Counted from the first letter of the stretch, positions 45,918-58,915 are shown. The stretch is DNA of 64,000 nt from Nymphaea colorata (GCF_008831285.2 NC_045142.1:18229354-18293353); one strand, 5' to 3'. The notes: a model not told the origin generated them from the sequence alone. Numbers and translations are program-made.

Positions 45918-48900
45918 TTTCCACTGGAAACAAAATAGTAGTTCTTGAAGACAATTTGTAGGAAATAAATATCTTAAAACCCAGTAAAAAACATGGAAAA
46001 ATCAATAAGCTATACTAACATGCAAGATTACTATTATGCTTGCAACGAAGATGAACATGCAACACTCAAGTACACAAGGCAGAAAGGCAGAAATAACATG
46101 AAAAACAAATGTATAGAAACTAACCTTCTATAAAATTTGGAACCAAACAGATCAAAAGAATCTATTAGATAATTCAACTTGGCAAAGTATACAGATCACT
46201 AAAAAATCTGAACCATCTTAAACTAAAAACCAAACTATCAAAACCAGCAACACCTTAAGAACATAAAAATATACATAAGTTCAGTGAACAAGTGATGAAA
46301 ATATAATTATGATGCAGATGCAGGGAATCTTAACTATCAAACACAAAAAATGAGAAAACAAATCAGGAATTAATATGTTTGCAAAATAATTCAGCTAACT
46401 AACTTGGTTCGTGCCTTTTAGAAAAACAATCAAGAAGCATATGCTCTAATTTCTGACAATCCTAGTGAAGACCAACAAACACACGAAATCAATACCAAGG
46501 TTTAACAACTCCAACATTCACAGTTCTTCAACCATACCTCGGTTAGGACATGTGCAACTTAGATACATGGTTTTAAACAGAATCAAATGCTCAATGAAAA
46601 GAACACGACAGTTAACAATCAAACTAGAACTACTATAATTAAGATTCAAACAAGCATGAAACCACAACACTACTTTAACCCATGTCCCTACCATGCTAGA
46701 CTATACACAAAAAGTACTCCAGTCAACTTACGCACTACATAAAACTGATTCAAAATAAGCATGGCTATAAATAAAATAATGAACATGGGTCTCAAAGTCT
46801 AAAGACTCTAAACCAGGTTGACACTCAACAATAAGACCAAACCTCAACTAAAATGATCTAAAGAGAATTAGTATTCCCTCGTATACTCACCAATAAGGAA
46901 TATAACAAAAGACGTCAAGTTTTCTTTGCAAAGAATTGAACTTTGAAATGGCTTTTTATTTTCAAATTTTTGCCCATAGGCTTTTAGTGCATGTTGTGTG
47001 AAAAAGACACAACCTTCTTTTACACGAAGCATTCGATGAAGTATTAGGATTTGGAATCGCACCAAAGCTATCAAATCTCACGAAGGGATTTCTTTCCATT
47101 TTCAAGGTGTGAGCATAAAGAAATTGTTCTCTGCTTCATAGGAAACCAAAGAAAAGGAGTAGATATTAACCTCGAATCATTCATCCACAAAGGATCTGCA
47201 ATCAATGCTAGAGACTTCAGCTTTCATGTCCTTCATCCCTTGGCAGACACTTTTTATTTCTTGCTTTCTTTTGCCATTGATTTTATTTTGCTTTTTCTTG
47301 CTTTTTTTTTTCTTGTCTTCTTAGTCATTTCGATTTTTTTTTTAGGCCGACCTTCACCTTTGAGGGAAGTACCTCACCACCCCAAAGGCTACTACAGAAC
47401 GCCATCTCTTTGATGGTTTTGTGTAGCTTTGTCACGTGTCATACCCACTTCAACTTATGAGTTTCAACGAGACAAAATGTTCATAGGTTGTTATCTTCGT
47501 GGAATACACATAAATCACCTTTATGCATACTCAGTACTCTCGATTACTAACCCAGAGGAACAACTACACTCGCCCTGAGCCCATCTCTCAACACTCATTT
47601 TGCTACTTGCCAAGGTTTCAAAAAACACTCGGGCTTCCACGTCTTCGCACTTTCATGTTTGATTCTTGCATATGTTTGATTGCAAAGGCGAATAACATTT
47701 CCTAATCATTCCTTAGAATTACTTATGAAAGCTAATGACAGACTTAACGTACTCCAATGTGAATGAAATACAAAAAAGTGTTGTTGAAGCATACAAAAAA
47801 CACAGTATACATACACACAAAAATTTCATAAAACAACTTGAGGACTAGCACAACGAAGACAACAAATCAGTGAGAGAGAGAGAACAGGTTAACATAGATG
47901 TTTCAGAAAGGACCTCATATGAGAACACCCACCAGCGATTAGGGCTGGACCACCTTCTTTCCGCAGGCCAGGGCTGTAAATCAGAGACAAAGAATGAGTA
48001 TCTAAGCAGAGAAAGACGTTTTGTCTCGGCCATGGCCTACTCAGAACCTGGATTGAGCGACAAAAAGGGAGAGGGAGTGGAGAAAGAATGTTTAGTGCAT
48101 ACCTTGAAGAAGAACGGGAGCTCGGAGGGAGACGGGTTGCATGGCAGGAGCCTGCGGCTGAGATGTTTCACCGACAGGACATGGAAAGAAGTTGAAGAAG
48201 AAGAGGGGAGACGCAGGGCAAGAGCCTGCGGCTGAGAGGTTTCATCGAGAGGAAAGGGAAAGTGTGTGGGATGGAGTTTAGAAGTTCGTCTGGGTTTAAA
48301 TGTTAGGGAAAGCAAACAATTTCTTGGTGAGAGAGAGAGACGGACGTTGATGTATCCCGTGGGAAATAAGCAGGTCCAAAAAACTGCAAGGTTTCAAAGT
48401 GACCCGGTTTTGATTAGGCAATTTCTTGTGAAATCAATCACAGACTTGAATAAACAGGTCCAATTAAGAAACCAGATCTAGAACAGAAAATCTCGTATAA
48501 AACTAAGCATTCAATCAAAATATTGATATACTACATACAAAAAGAGAATTTGGTCCAGAAACATAGATTTTCTTGCTTCCCCCACCCCCCTTCTAAAGCT
48601 TGATAAGAGAATCAGATGTAGATCTAGTGCGCCGGACCTGGATCACCAACTTTGGTAATATCCTAACCCATCTACACATTTACTTTTGTTTTTCCGCTGG
48701 CAGCCTTTCTTTTCTTGCTCAGCCTTTCTTTTCTTGCTCTAATAAGTCCCGCATCTGAATTTTAATGCATGTAATGATATGGTAGCAGCAGATTCAGAAC
48801 CTCAACAAAATTTAGATCTTTGAGTGCCATTTCTGACTCATTTGATTTTGATTTTGGTTTATTTACTGTTTAGTTTTCGTAATTCAAGGTTTACTATATG

Positions 48901-49150
48901 GAGCAAATGAAACACTTCTGTAAGAGTTCTTGTGACTCATTGCTGTCCAGTCCAGCCCTCATTGCCTGCATGAATAAGTGACCACATTCAACTTTAAAAA
49001 TTACGCATCTTGCTATATATATTTATAAATTCTATGTGTAACTTAGATTTTATGTTAAATTCATTGGTTTGAAAAAGATTTTCATGGTTCTAAAATCATG
49101 AAAAATTTACGCATTCTTTAAAGATTTTATTCCTATTACTTCCAAACACT
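45918..49150. other. AT-rich, no gene resolved
   Basis: No coding region is supported. Minus strand at 48,037-48,315 is open, with a Ser/Pro-rich start and a possible donor (TTCAAG-GTATGC). It could be a transit-peptide-like first exon or a leader, but nothing downstream matches it. A 19-20 bp tandem duplicate (CAGCCTTTCTTTTCTTGCT twice) is at about 48,700-48,740. Confidence 0.35.
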
Positions 49151-49239
49151 TTGTACTTATCTTGGTGCCTACGGTTTATGGAAGTTCAAAGTCCGAGCTC
49201 GGAAGGTCGGACTTTTTCTTGCAGACTTTCTTGAGAGCC

Positions 49240-49800
49240 GTTAGGGCTCTCTCGTTCCCCTCCTTTTCTCTCTGCTTTCCCCTCTGTCGAAGCGCCGATT
49301 CCCCTCTCCTCTCTCACTCTCTCGAGCTGCTCTCTCACTCTCTCCTTCCTCTCCTCTCTCGCTGCTCTGTCGTTCCTCTACTCTCTGCTGCTTTCTCGCT
49401 CCTGTCCTCTCTCGCTGCTCTCTCGCTCCCTCCTTCTTCTCCTCTTTCCCCAAGGTCGCTCCTTCCTTTCTTCTCGCTGCTCTCTCGCTCCCTCATTCCT
49501 TTCCTCTTTCCCCAACCTCGCTCCCTCCTTCCTCTCCTCTTTCCCCAAGGTCTCTCCTTCCTTTCTTCTCGCTGCTCTCTCGCTCTCTCGCTCCCTCTTT
49601 CCCCAACCTCGCTCCCTCCTTCCTCTCTCGCTGCTGTCTCGCTCCCTCCTTCCTCTCCTCTTTCCCCAACCTCGCTCCCTTCTTTCCTCTCTCGCTGCTC
49701 TCTCGCTCCCTCCTTCCTCTCCTCTTTCCCCAACCTCACTCCCTCCTTCCTCTCTCGCTGCTGTCTCGCTTCCTCCTTCCCCAACGTCGCCTGCTTGCAG
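49240..49800. repeat. Polypyrimidine minisatellite, about 560 bp
   Basis: The plus strand is almost entirely C/T with occasional G. It is built from variants of CTCTCGCTGCTCTCTCGCTC and TCCTCTTTCCCCAACCTCG in alternating order, giving about 60-90 bp composite units repeated at least five times. The long Ser/Leu/Pro frame on + and the Glu/Arg/Ser frames on - are side effects of the repeat. Repeat copies are close to identical in places (for example TTTCCCCAACCTCGCTCCCT), indicating recent expansion. Confidence 0.85.
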
Positions 49801-50812
49801 CACCAGGTGAGCCCTATGCGTCTCACAGTCGCTCTCTCAAACACACGTCTGTCAATAACCCATCTCTCTCTCTCTTCACACGCAGGACTTAGGCATTATT
49901 TTCAACAGGAAATTTGGGTTTATCCCTCTTGGCTGCTGCTTTACTCAGGTATGCCTCTCACTGCATCTTTATTTTGTGCTTTCTGCAATTCAAGCATGTA
50001 TTATCCTAAGAAACGCCCTTTTTGTTGTAGTTTATAGTCTAGCTGAGTACATAAAATGTCTCTGTTTCTTTGAAGACTTGTATATATGGAGGTAGGTGTT
50101 GAATGTCACCATTTTGGGAGCAAGATAATGGAAATCACACATGTTTATGAATAAAGTTGTTAATCCTGATGGAGTTTTTTTATTTATGTTCTTTAACATC
50201 AATTGTGGTCCAATTTGCCTATTAGAGGAAATCATATGTTTTATATTACAATTAGTTGCTTCTTTGGTAATTCAACAGGCTCGGGTCTTTGTTTTATTAC
50301 TCCTTGATGGCAATATGCAAAGAAAAAGACAATGTTTCATTTGGTTTTCTGGCTGTTTTCATGCAGAAAATGGCAGAGCCATACCAGGCTGAAATATTTT
50401 TCCCATCCCACCACCTTTTTTAATGGTGGCGGCGGGACTGCAAAAGGAAGAATCAACCCACTCCCTCGACGAACTGAGTTTTGGGAAGGCTGGGTGGTGC
50501 CCAAACATGCCATATAACCCAGTTTTATGGCGAAATTGGGTTTGACACCTACAACCTGGTTTTTTACCAAGACCACTTTTGGGTGGCATCCAAAAACCAC
50601 CCAAGCGTATTACAACCTTTCAAACACGCATACAACTATGGGTTGGTATCGGGCCGGTCCGAGACGGCCCAGCCGGGTAAGGACCGGCAAGGCCGGGTAA
50701 GGGCCGGCCCGGACCAGCCCGCTCTCCCGACCCCCTTTCCAAGTTTCCCCTCCTCGACCCCCTTTCCCCCCCCCCTCCCGACGCCCTTTCCCCCTCCCAA
50801 CCCCCTTTCAAT
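49801..50812. other. No gene seen; GGCCGG-rich segment near 50.65 kb
   Basis: Plus-strand AT-rich sequence has intron-like patterns (TTGTAG, CATGCAG) but no connected coding exon. About 50,650-50,720 contains repeated GGGCCGG/CCGGGTAAGG words, as seen at the ends of some non-autonomous DNA transposons. I could not match both ends. Confidence 0.3.
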
Positions 50813-53800
50813 TGTTAGGCACGTCACCGGTTGGGCTAGAAAGTCCGAACCAAGTACGTCCTAGTTCCTAGATCTTCTTGAGGTACTTGTCTAAAACCAA
50901 AAATCCTAAGTAATTAAAACAATTAATTTTACCCGGCCGGACAAACCCCGGCGCAAAACCCTTAGGAATGGAATTACAGGTGCGGAATACCCTTTTCCCA
51001 ATTCCTAACTACGGTCTGAACCTACTACAAAATTTCTACAGTGGGTTATAAGGCCGTACAAGCGCGAGCGATACAAGAGAACTTTCACAGCTCACTCAGG
51101 CAAACCATACAAACCACGACTAACGAGCAAACCACGCCCAACGGAAAACAAATGGGACGGTCGGCTCCTTGTGACCGTGTCTCGGGCAAGGGACCCTTGA
51201 GGTGCCACAGAGGGGAGCAAGGCCGAAGCCTGGGCTAATGCAGTAAAGAAAGTAAACTAATATGCTTCCTAAAAACACAAGCAAATAACACCCTCCCTCG
51301 TCTACAAGGGGAATGAGAAGACTTACTGGCCAAGGAGCTACCTTGGCTGCGCGAACAGGCCACGGGGTGAAAACCGATCCCCGAGCAATTCAGCTCACGG
51401 GCCGGCGTGGAGCGCGCGGCCTGGGACAGCCGCCTGCTGTCTGAGATGACTGGCGGGGTGCGCGGGCTGAGACGACCTGCTGCTGCCGATGTAGGGTCGG
51501 CGGGTAGCGCACGACTGGGCTGACGCCTGCTGTCGAACGCCGAGAGGACGAGCGACCGTCTGTCGCCTGTGATGCGCCTGCGCGTTGCGGGCGCGGCCGA
51601 AGGGGGCGAGGGCCCATAAGGCAATGCCTACCTGCCTGGCTGCGGGATTGGCTCGGCCAAGGCTGCTGACGGATGAGGGCCGTTGGTTGGGAGCTGGCCG
51701 AGGTGTTGGCCGGGATCGCTTAGCGCAAGGCTAACGCCGGCTGTGCCTAGTCCCTAACTAAGGCCAGCTTGTTTGGTGTGGCGGGGCTCTAAGGGACGGC
51801 TGGTCAAGGTAAGATGGGCTGAGGGCAGGGGTAGGTCGAGAGTGAATGTGGCTTAGGTGGGAAGATAGGTGACCTAGCTACGAGGTAGGTCAAGTGGGTT
51901 GGCTTCGGACTAGTGAGCCTAAGCTCGGGTCAAGGTCATTGGAGACCAAGAGGGAGATGGGTCCGACTAGAGGGTGGCTGCTACTGGACCAAGTTGATGG
52001 GTTCGGGTGAGCTCGGTTAGAAGGGACACTCGAGGTAGGCTCGAGTCAACTAGGCTAGGTCGAAAAGGGTTAAGGGTTGGACCAGATTACCTAATGGAGC
52101 TAAGTGAGGTTAAGTCAATCGGGTCTAGGTCTAAGTCAAGCAAGAGGAGTTGACCTAAGGGGAGAGGTGGCGCGCGAGGTAGCCTACTTGGGTTTGGTTT
52201 GACTTGGCTGGTCGAGCCAAGGGTGAGGCGCCAGATCTGTGCCACGTGGCAAGATCAAGGGCTGCAAGAGGGCGCAAGGGTAGACCCTAGCGAAAAGGAA
52301 GAGAAGGGATACCTTTTCCTAAAACTAAGGAAAGGTGGACTCGAGCTGGATGCGAGAGAGGAGGACGAGGGGCTAGGTGGCACTTGCGGTTCTCTCAAGC
52401 AGGGAGACGGTGACACGTGGAGCTGATGAAGGGCTGGGGTTTCTTGCGATATGAGGTGTCCTAGGAGGTGGAGAAGAATGGGGGACGAGGGCTAGAAACT
52501 AGGATCGACTCCTAAAGGTGAGGAGAGAAGAGGGGAAGTGGACTCGGTAGTGGTCTCGCGGTTGCTAGGTGGAAGCGAGGGAGAGGGACACGTGGCTGAC
52601 TCGGGATCGAGCTAGAGAGCTGGGGCTCGAGCTGGGTGTGACGTGGCTAAGTGAACACACCAGATGGGAACACGTGGCTGGATGGACGCCTAGGATTTCT
52701 AGCGACTAGGGATGAGACTCGATCAAAAGCAAGAGAGAAAGTTAAGGAGAAAGACAAGGGACGACTCCTACAAACTTGGGACACGAATTCTCGAGTTGAT
52801 CTCGAGTGGGACAGGTGGGTGCTGACGTGGAGATGGGGTTGAACTGGCTGGCTGGATGACTGACACCTGGACATGTGGACAGACGAGATGAAAAGCAAGG
52901 GGACTTACCCGGAATTGGCTGGCGGCCACGGTGGACTGCTCCAAGCTCGCTGGCGACTAGGGTTCACTCCTTTACCCGGAAGTCCGATTTACCCTTAATG
53001 AAACTAAGCGAAAACAAGAAGGTAGAAGGGCAGAACAGTCCTCGACTTCAAGGGCAATGGCGGACGCCAGAATTAGCAGCGCCGACCGGAATTGACCTCT
53101 TTTCCGGCGAGGCACCGTACTTGCAATCTAGCCGTCGGATTCCGCCCAAGTTACACCATTTTTCAGCTTTTCTTCGGGCGATCCTTTTAAGCCAGTTGTT
53201 ACTTTCTTTCCACGGCCAGATCCACGACTTTTGCTTGATTTTATATTTCTGGACCGAGGGTTCAAGGAGGAAGAAGCCGAGCCTTAATTCAATAATTCCT
53301 TGGCTCTTCCACCGATTGCTTTTATCTGACGTTCTCGGGTTGGTCTAAGCAATCGCCTAAGTGAAATGAGTCGAGTAAAAGGGCTTCTAGGACTGACTGA
53401 ACCAGAGATCTCAGCCCTGCTCTTGGGTATGCCAAGAGTAGAACCGGACTTGGAGATTTCGACCTTAGAAATTCCCCAACTCGATTCCCGTTTCACGCTA
53501 AGAGATCGTACGAACTAACCTTACGAACGCGTCCCGTTGAAGCCGAGGTCAGACCTGCGCCTTCAACCTTCCCTTCTCTGAAATCAGACTTTCAACTCCT
53601 TCGGGTGTAAGGAGAAGGCTCTGATTACAGGTTTAATCAAAACCAGTAGGGGGTACTTACGTGGTCAAGGGTGAATCCGCCGCCGGTGAGGAGGAGATCC
53701 GCCCGAGCCGTGCCTTTGGGCCTTCGTCGAAGACGCCGGTGCTCCAAAGCTCTTCAATGGAATAGAGATCGCCACGGGCCAAGGGGGCGCGAGAGGGAGA

Positions 53801-54348
53801 AGACGCCAAGTTCACACACACGGTGAAGAAGACAGGAGACTATAGAGTGATGGATTTCCACAAGGGAAGATGCTAACCTCGCGAGGAGGAGAGAGAGTGC
53901 TTGACTCCAAATGACTTCTATTTCATAATTCTCGATACATTGTACAAGGATCCAAAATTATTTATACTATCCCTATTTGGATCGTCCACAATCTGGACTG
54001 TATCCCCTACCCAATGACCCAATTACATTGGCGCCAAGCACAACCCGCTAGGCTAGGTCTAGACTTCAAATCCCTTTATTGACTTAAGCAATTCCGACTA
54101 AGACAAACGCTAGAAAGTAAACTCGGGCCTAGCGCCCAACACGTAAACTAAAGTTCAAGCCCTTGAGCCTTGTGAGCTCAAGGGGCGAACCTCGTGAGGG
54201 GACCCGCCCTCACTTCGGGTTTTGGGTGTAAGGGTTCGGTCTGGCTTGACCGAGCCATTGCCTAAGACGTTCTAGTCTTGGGGCGCCTCAAGAGCCGTGC
54301 GAACTAGACTCACTCGGGTTAGACTTATCTAACTCAACGAGCCCAACA
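50813..54348 (-). repeat. 3' LTR of the gypsy element, about 3.5 kb
   Basis: Plus-strand ends are TGTTAGGCACGTC and CGAGCCCAACA, so TG...CA. Landmarks shared in the same order with 56,691 onward include GAGCGATACAA followed by CAGCTCACTCAGGCAAACCAT at about 51,070-51,110 against 56,920-56,975. On the minus strand a TATA sequence AGTATAAATAAT lies at about 53,958-53,971, a plausible LTR promoter. The interior 51,700-52,900 is full of CTAGGT/GGGTC words with no coding content. An LTR this long is unusual but occurs in chromoviruses. Confidence 0.65.
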
Positions 54349-54376
54349 TTTGAATCAAGGACACCTTGAGTTTCTT

Positions 54377-56674
54377 TCAATTCAAGCACCGTTGATACCT
54401 AGTTGCTCCTCCCGCTGCAACTATCTCTGGCGCTTCCTTACTCTCCTTGGGACAGGCCTTGATACTTTGGAGAGATCGAGCCCACAGGTCGGAAGCCTTG
54501 CGCTTCCTCCGACTGGTCTCTGCTGGCTCGGCCTCTACTGGGTCTAGACCACTAGGCAGGTCCGTAACAGATTCCCCCTCCCAACCTTGCGCTTGTCCTC
54601 GAGCGCTAGAAGAGGGGAAGCGATGAACGATGGACCCGAATTCTTCCCAAGAAGTACCCCTGTCGGGTCCTTCCCATTCCACGAGCACCTCGTGCCTATA
54701 TCTGTGCTTTAGAATGCGATAAGGAGTAGGCAAATTGTCCGGTACTTGTTCTATCAGCGTGGGTACATCCCCTTGATGAGGCTTAAGCCTAGTAACATGG
54801 AATACGGGGTGCACCAATGCGGTTCTGGGGAGACCAAGTCTGTAGGAGGCCTTCCCTACCTTCTGCATCACTGGATATGGTCCATAATAACGAGGCGAGG
54901 CAGCAGTTTGGAATATGGCTGACCCATCAAGGATTTTTGCTTAAGAGGCAGTCTCTTAAGCCACACATAGTCGCCCACCTTAAATTCCCGGTCCTTCCTA
55001 CCCTTGTCATAGACTTGCTTCATGCGATTTTGCGCCTTAGCAATATTCTGTTTTAGAGACTCAAAAACCTCTTCTCTTGTGTGCAACTCACAGTCTACTG
55101 TATCATCTTCTGCTGTGCCTCCCTCATATCTTGGTATTGATGGAGGAGGAAACCCATAGACGCCCTCGTAAGGGGTCATGCCAGTCGATGAGTGTAGACT
55201 CGTGTTGTATGACCATTCTGCCCAAGGCAGATACTTGACCCAAGTAGATGGTCGTTTGCCTGCGAAGCACCGTAAGTAGGCCTCTAAGGACCGGTTGACT
55301 ATCTCGCTTTGCCCATCAGTTTGAGGGTGGTGGGCGGTACTGAAGTTCAACGTCGTTCCCATGTTCTTCATATATTCTTGCCAGAATGCGCTTAGAAATA
55401 TGGAGTCCCTGTCACAGACGACGGACTGTGGCATTCCATGCAATTTGCCGACATACTCATGATAGACGTTGGCCACAAGAGGCCCTTGGTACAATCTTGG
55501 CAAGGGGGCAAAGTGACTATACTTCGTGAGCCGATCCACGACAACTAACACAACCTCCTTTCCTTCTGAACGGGGCATGGCGTCAATAAAGTACATCGTG
55601 ACATCAGTCCACGGCCTGGTTGGTATTGGCAGATGGTTCAAATGTCCTGGAGGCTTGATTGCCTCGTACTTTTCCCTCTGGCAAACTACGCACTTCTTGA
55701 CATAGGCCTGTACTTCAGCCTTGATTCCTCGCCACCAGAATTGGGCCTTTATACGGCTCAGGGTCTTAGCGACCCCTTCATGACCTGCGGCTGGGGTGTC
55801 ATGAAAATGTTGCAGGAGTTCCTGCTTGAGCCCAGAGTCAGGAGGGACTACTGCCTTGTCCTTCTTGTATAAGATATTTCCCTTGACTGAATAGAAGGGA
55901 ATGGAAGCGGGGTTCTGCTGAACCGAATCTTGGATTAGCCTAAGAGACTGATCGTTTTACTGGTCAGGGTTAATCGATCCCAGATGTCCGTTTCCACCAC
56001 TGACAAAGTCATTAATTGTTCAGCCAAGCGGGAAAGAGAATCAGCCGCTTTGTTTTCAGGACCTTTCTTATATTCTATTTCAAAGTCATACCCCAAGAGC
56101 TTGGCTAGCCATCTTTGTTGAGTGGGGGTAGACACGCGCTGTTTAAGCATGTATTTCAAACTATTCTGATCGGTCCTGACTTTAAACTTGCGTCCAATCA
56201 AGTAGGGACACCATTTTTCCACCGCCATGACTATGGCAAGTAATTCTTTCTCATATGTCGAGAGAGGCTTGGCCCGACTAGTTAAGGCCTTCGACATATA
56301 GGCGATGGGGTGGTTGTCCTGCCCAAGCACTGCACCAACTCCGACTTCACATGCATCTGTATCTTCGTAAAATCGAGAAGAGTAAGAACCGGGGCAGTCA
56401 TTAGAGCTGCCTTTAGCTTCTCAAAGGCGACTCTTGACTTCTCAGTCCACGAGAAAGCTCCTTTTTTCAACATTTGGGTAAGGGGCTGTGCGATGATACC
56501 GTACCCCTGAATAAACCTTCTGTAGTACCCAGTCAATCCAAGAAATCCTCGTAGACTTTTGAGGTCCTTAGGCAGTGGCCATTTCTCCATGGCTTGCAAT
56601 TTTTCAGGGTCTGCCCGAACCCCGTCTTGAGACACAATATGTCCCAGGTATCCGATCGAAGATTGTCCAAACCT
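54377..56674 (-). pseudogene. gypsy pol remnant: RT C-terminus, RNase H, integrase, chromodomain
   Basis: RT C-terminal part reads SLRGFLGLTGYYRRFIQGYG and AFEKLKAALMTAPVL. RNase H has LSTYEKELLAIVMAVEKW, RTDQNSLKYML and a GPENKAADSLSRL end. Integrase shows the zinc region (AAGHEG ... CVVCQREK), then DRLTKYSHFAPLPR, VVCDRDSIFLSAFWQ and STAHHPQTDGQSEIVNRSLE, that is the D-D-E core. Then comes GDYVWLKRLPLKQ, HPVFHVTRLK, and a chromodomain-like VLVEWEGPDRGTSWEEF tail. Frames change near 56,350 (small deletion), about 55,960 and about 54,890. Without gag, protease and the RT active-site region it cannot act on its own. Confidence 0.88.
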
Positions 56675-56688
56675 GGCTCTGATACCAA
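56675..56688 (-). promoter_or_regulatory. Primer-binding site (tRNA-iMet), gypsy element
   Basis: The minus strand reads TTGGTATCAGAGCC, two bases (AT) after an LTR end CCTACCA. The same LTR-end, AT and primer-site arrangement occurs on the plus strand at 61,423-61,444. Confidence 0.85.
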
Positions 56689-56690
56689 AT

Positions 56691-58900
56691 TGGTAGGGTC
56701 TTGCCCGTGGCCGACCAAAGTCCTAAGCCGACGGCCGTGCCTACCCCCAAGATCACCTTGGACCAACCTGAAGACTTTCCTAGGACAAATCAAAACAAGG
56801 ACACTACCCAGTCGGACAGGAACTCCGACTTAAAAACCCAAAGTAGGAAGAGGAATATAAGAACGGCTATCCCAAACCAAAGCAACTCCTACTACATAAA
56901 ACTAAAAACTGTGAGGCTAGTACAATGCGGAAGCGATACAATTATTAAAACTCTCACAACTCACTCAAGCAAACCATCAATCCAAACCTAATCGAATCAA
57001 ACCACACCCACCCGTAGGAGGCTAGGTTGGCTAGAGGGCGTGTCTTCGGCTTGGAGCCTCCGAGGTACCTCTTTGCACAACGATGGCCGTAGCCGGGCTG
57101 AAAGCAAATACGAAAGCAAATACTACCACCCACGAAACTATAGGGGGAAGAGAGAGTACCGGCTAAGGCAAGCTTGGCGAAAGAAATCCAAAGCCACGAG
57201 GTGAGATTCCACACTCGGGCAATAGCAACAACACTAAGGAAGAGGCCGGGCGTGAGTAGGAGCTCCAAGGCTGAAGAGGCTTGCCGGTGGATGTAGTCAC
57301 TCCAAGAATCGCCCGTATGACAAGAATTGTCTAGGAGCTTCTTGGATGAACGCCGGTTGAAGTGAGGACCTGCTGGAATTCTCGCCGGAGGGTCGTCGGA
57401 AAGTATGCAGCAGCGGCCGGAGGTTGCCAGAGATGGCTAGTGCAAGACCCGCCGGTTCCAAGAATCTCAAGGATGCACTAGGCGGACTTCCTTGTGGACT
57501 AGGGTTGGAACCAACTAGGTGCATGGGCTTAGGTTGGACCAAGGTGGGCTTGGACAATCTAAGCTAGGCCTGGGCTAGGTGGGTCAACTATTGACTAAGC
57601 TTGAATTGGGCTGAGAATTGGACACGAGGTAGGTTAGGTGAGCTAGGTTCAAGGGTCCCAGTCTAGGTTCAAACAAATGTGGGTTCGTGGGTCAAAAGTC
57701 AACTCTTATAATGTAGGTAGGGTAGGTTTATAGGCATCTAAGCTAGGAAATGGAAATGGGAAATGAAGGGGAACTAGGGTAAAAACGGATGAGAGGAATG
57801 GGGCTGAGGTTTAGGAGGAGATCCCAAGGTGGAATCGGCCTCCTAGATTGTAGGGTGAGGTGGCGGTGAGGTGGAGGCTATCTCCCAAGTAATTAGGAGA
57901 GAAGCTAAGGGGATACGATGAGGTGTTAGGGTGAGGTGGCTGCCTGGTGATGAGGTGTGTGGCTGGGAGAGACTCTAGCTAAGGAGGAGGACACTTGGCC
58001 GGTTAGGAAGAGGGCTAATCCCTCAAATGTTGGCCACTCCAAGATTTAGGGGATTGAATCCCCAAAAGTATCTCCCAAAAGGAGATCGCCCCCAACAAAT
58101 GTGGGCCACTTGCAACAATTGTGGAAAGGGGGTGGCTCACTCCACTGGCTTTCTCTCTAATGCTCTAGATGTCCGCCACGTATAAAAGATGAAGGGTGGA
58201 GGTGGCGAAAGGCCCAAATGAGAAAACCCACTTACCTCAAGTGTAGGGCCGACCAAATGATCCCCAAATGCACCGGCGGTGAGGTGTACGCGTCTAGGAG
58301 GACCACCCTTTTGCCACACGTTTTCCCACTTGTGCCTACGTCAAATGTGGATGATCCTTTGCACGATTGTAGGAGATTAGATCCTCTGGCCGGAGCACCC
58401 AAATGTTGGCCGGAAAAAGAGCAGAGGTCACCGGAATTTCAGTTTTCCGGTGAGCCCAAAACTCCTCCGTTTTAAACCGGAATTGCTTCAAACTAGACCA
58501 ACCATTTCCTTTCTCTTGGGCGATGCTTCTTGTATGGTTTTCCTTACTTTTGCCCGCCCACAACACTGCTTTTAATCACTTTTTTTGATGCTAACCGGCT
58601 GGAATATCAGGCCTAAACCGAGGTCTAGACATATGGATTTTGAATAGATTCCGCCGATGGAAATTCACCAAATCGCTAGGGGAAAGCACGCACTCTTCAA
58701 GGTTTCCTTGTGATTTGTAAAAACGGGTTTGAAGTAAACTTCCACCGTTAAATTCAACCCCAACTCACGGGTTTATACCGTGGGAAAGAGCTGGTCTCTA
58801 AGGCCGAATCTTACCTCAAAACAGTCCAACAAAACTTCACAATTTGCCAAGGAAAGTTGTTGTACTAACCTTTCGCCGCTTGGTTCAATGTCGTCACCTT
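56691..58900 (-). repeat. 5' LTR-like block of the gypsy element, right end unclear
   Basis: Begins on the plus strand TGGTAGGGTCTTGCCC next to the primer site. It shares ordered landmarks with the 3' LTR but many indels separate them. The expected far end (CGAGCCCAACA) is not found before the next block starts at about 58.9-59.2 kb, so about a third appears missing. Open frames such as 58,218-58,475 have no recognisable content. Confidence 0.5.
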
Positions 58901-58915
58901 ACACCGCCCGCCTAG

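Larger units (their letters stand above)
50813..58900 (-). mobile_element. Gypsy chromovirus-like element, internal deletion derivative
   Basis: In transcription order (minus): a long LTR-like block from about 58,900 down to 56,691, a tRNA-iMet primer-binding site (56,675-56,688), a short pol remnant (56,674-54,377), then a 3' LTR (54,348-50,813). Directly after the primer site the sequence is already inside the reverse transcriptase (GYLGHIVSQDGVRADPEKLQ), so leader, gag, protease and the N-terminal half of RT are missing. Pol order RT-RH-IN and a chromodomain-like tail place it in Ty3/gypsy chromoviruses. The two LTR-like blocks share landmarks but are clearly diverged, so this copy is old or recombinant. 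The right boundary is approximate. Confidence 0.75.

Noticed and set aside
48037-48315. First exon (transit peptide) of the histidinol dehydrogenase gene
   Set aside because: The start is Ser/Pro-rich and on the right strand, but no following exon of the enzyme is present between it and the pseudogene fragment, and the sequence itself does not match.
49162-50037. 291-residue Ser/Leu/Pro ORF and antisense Glu/Arg ORFs
   Set aside because: The frame is open because the minisatellite lacks A-rich stop codons; sequence is repetitive with no domain.
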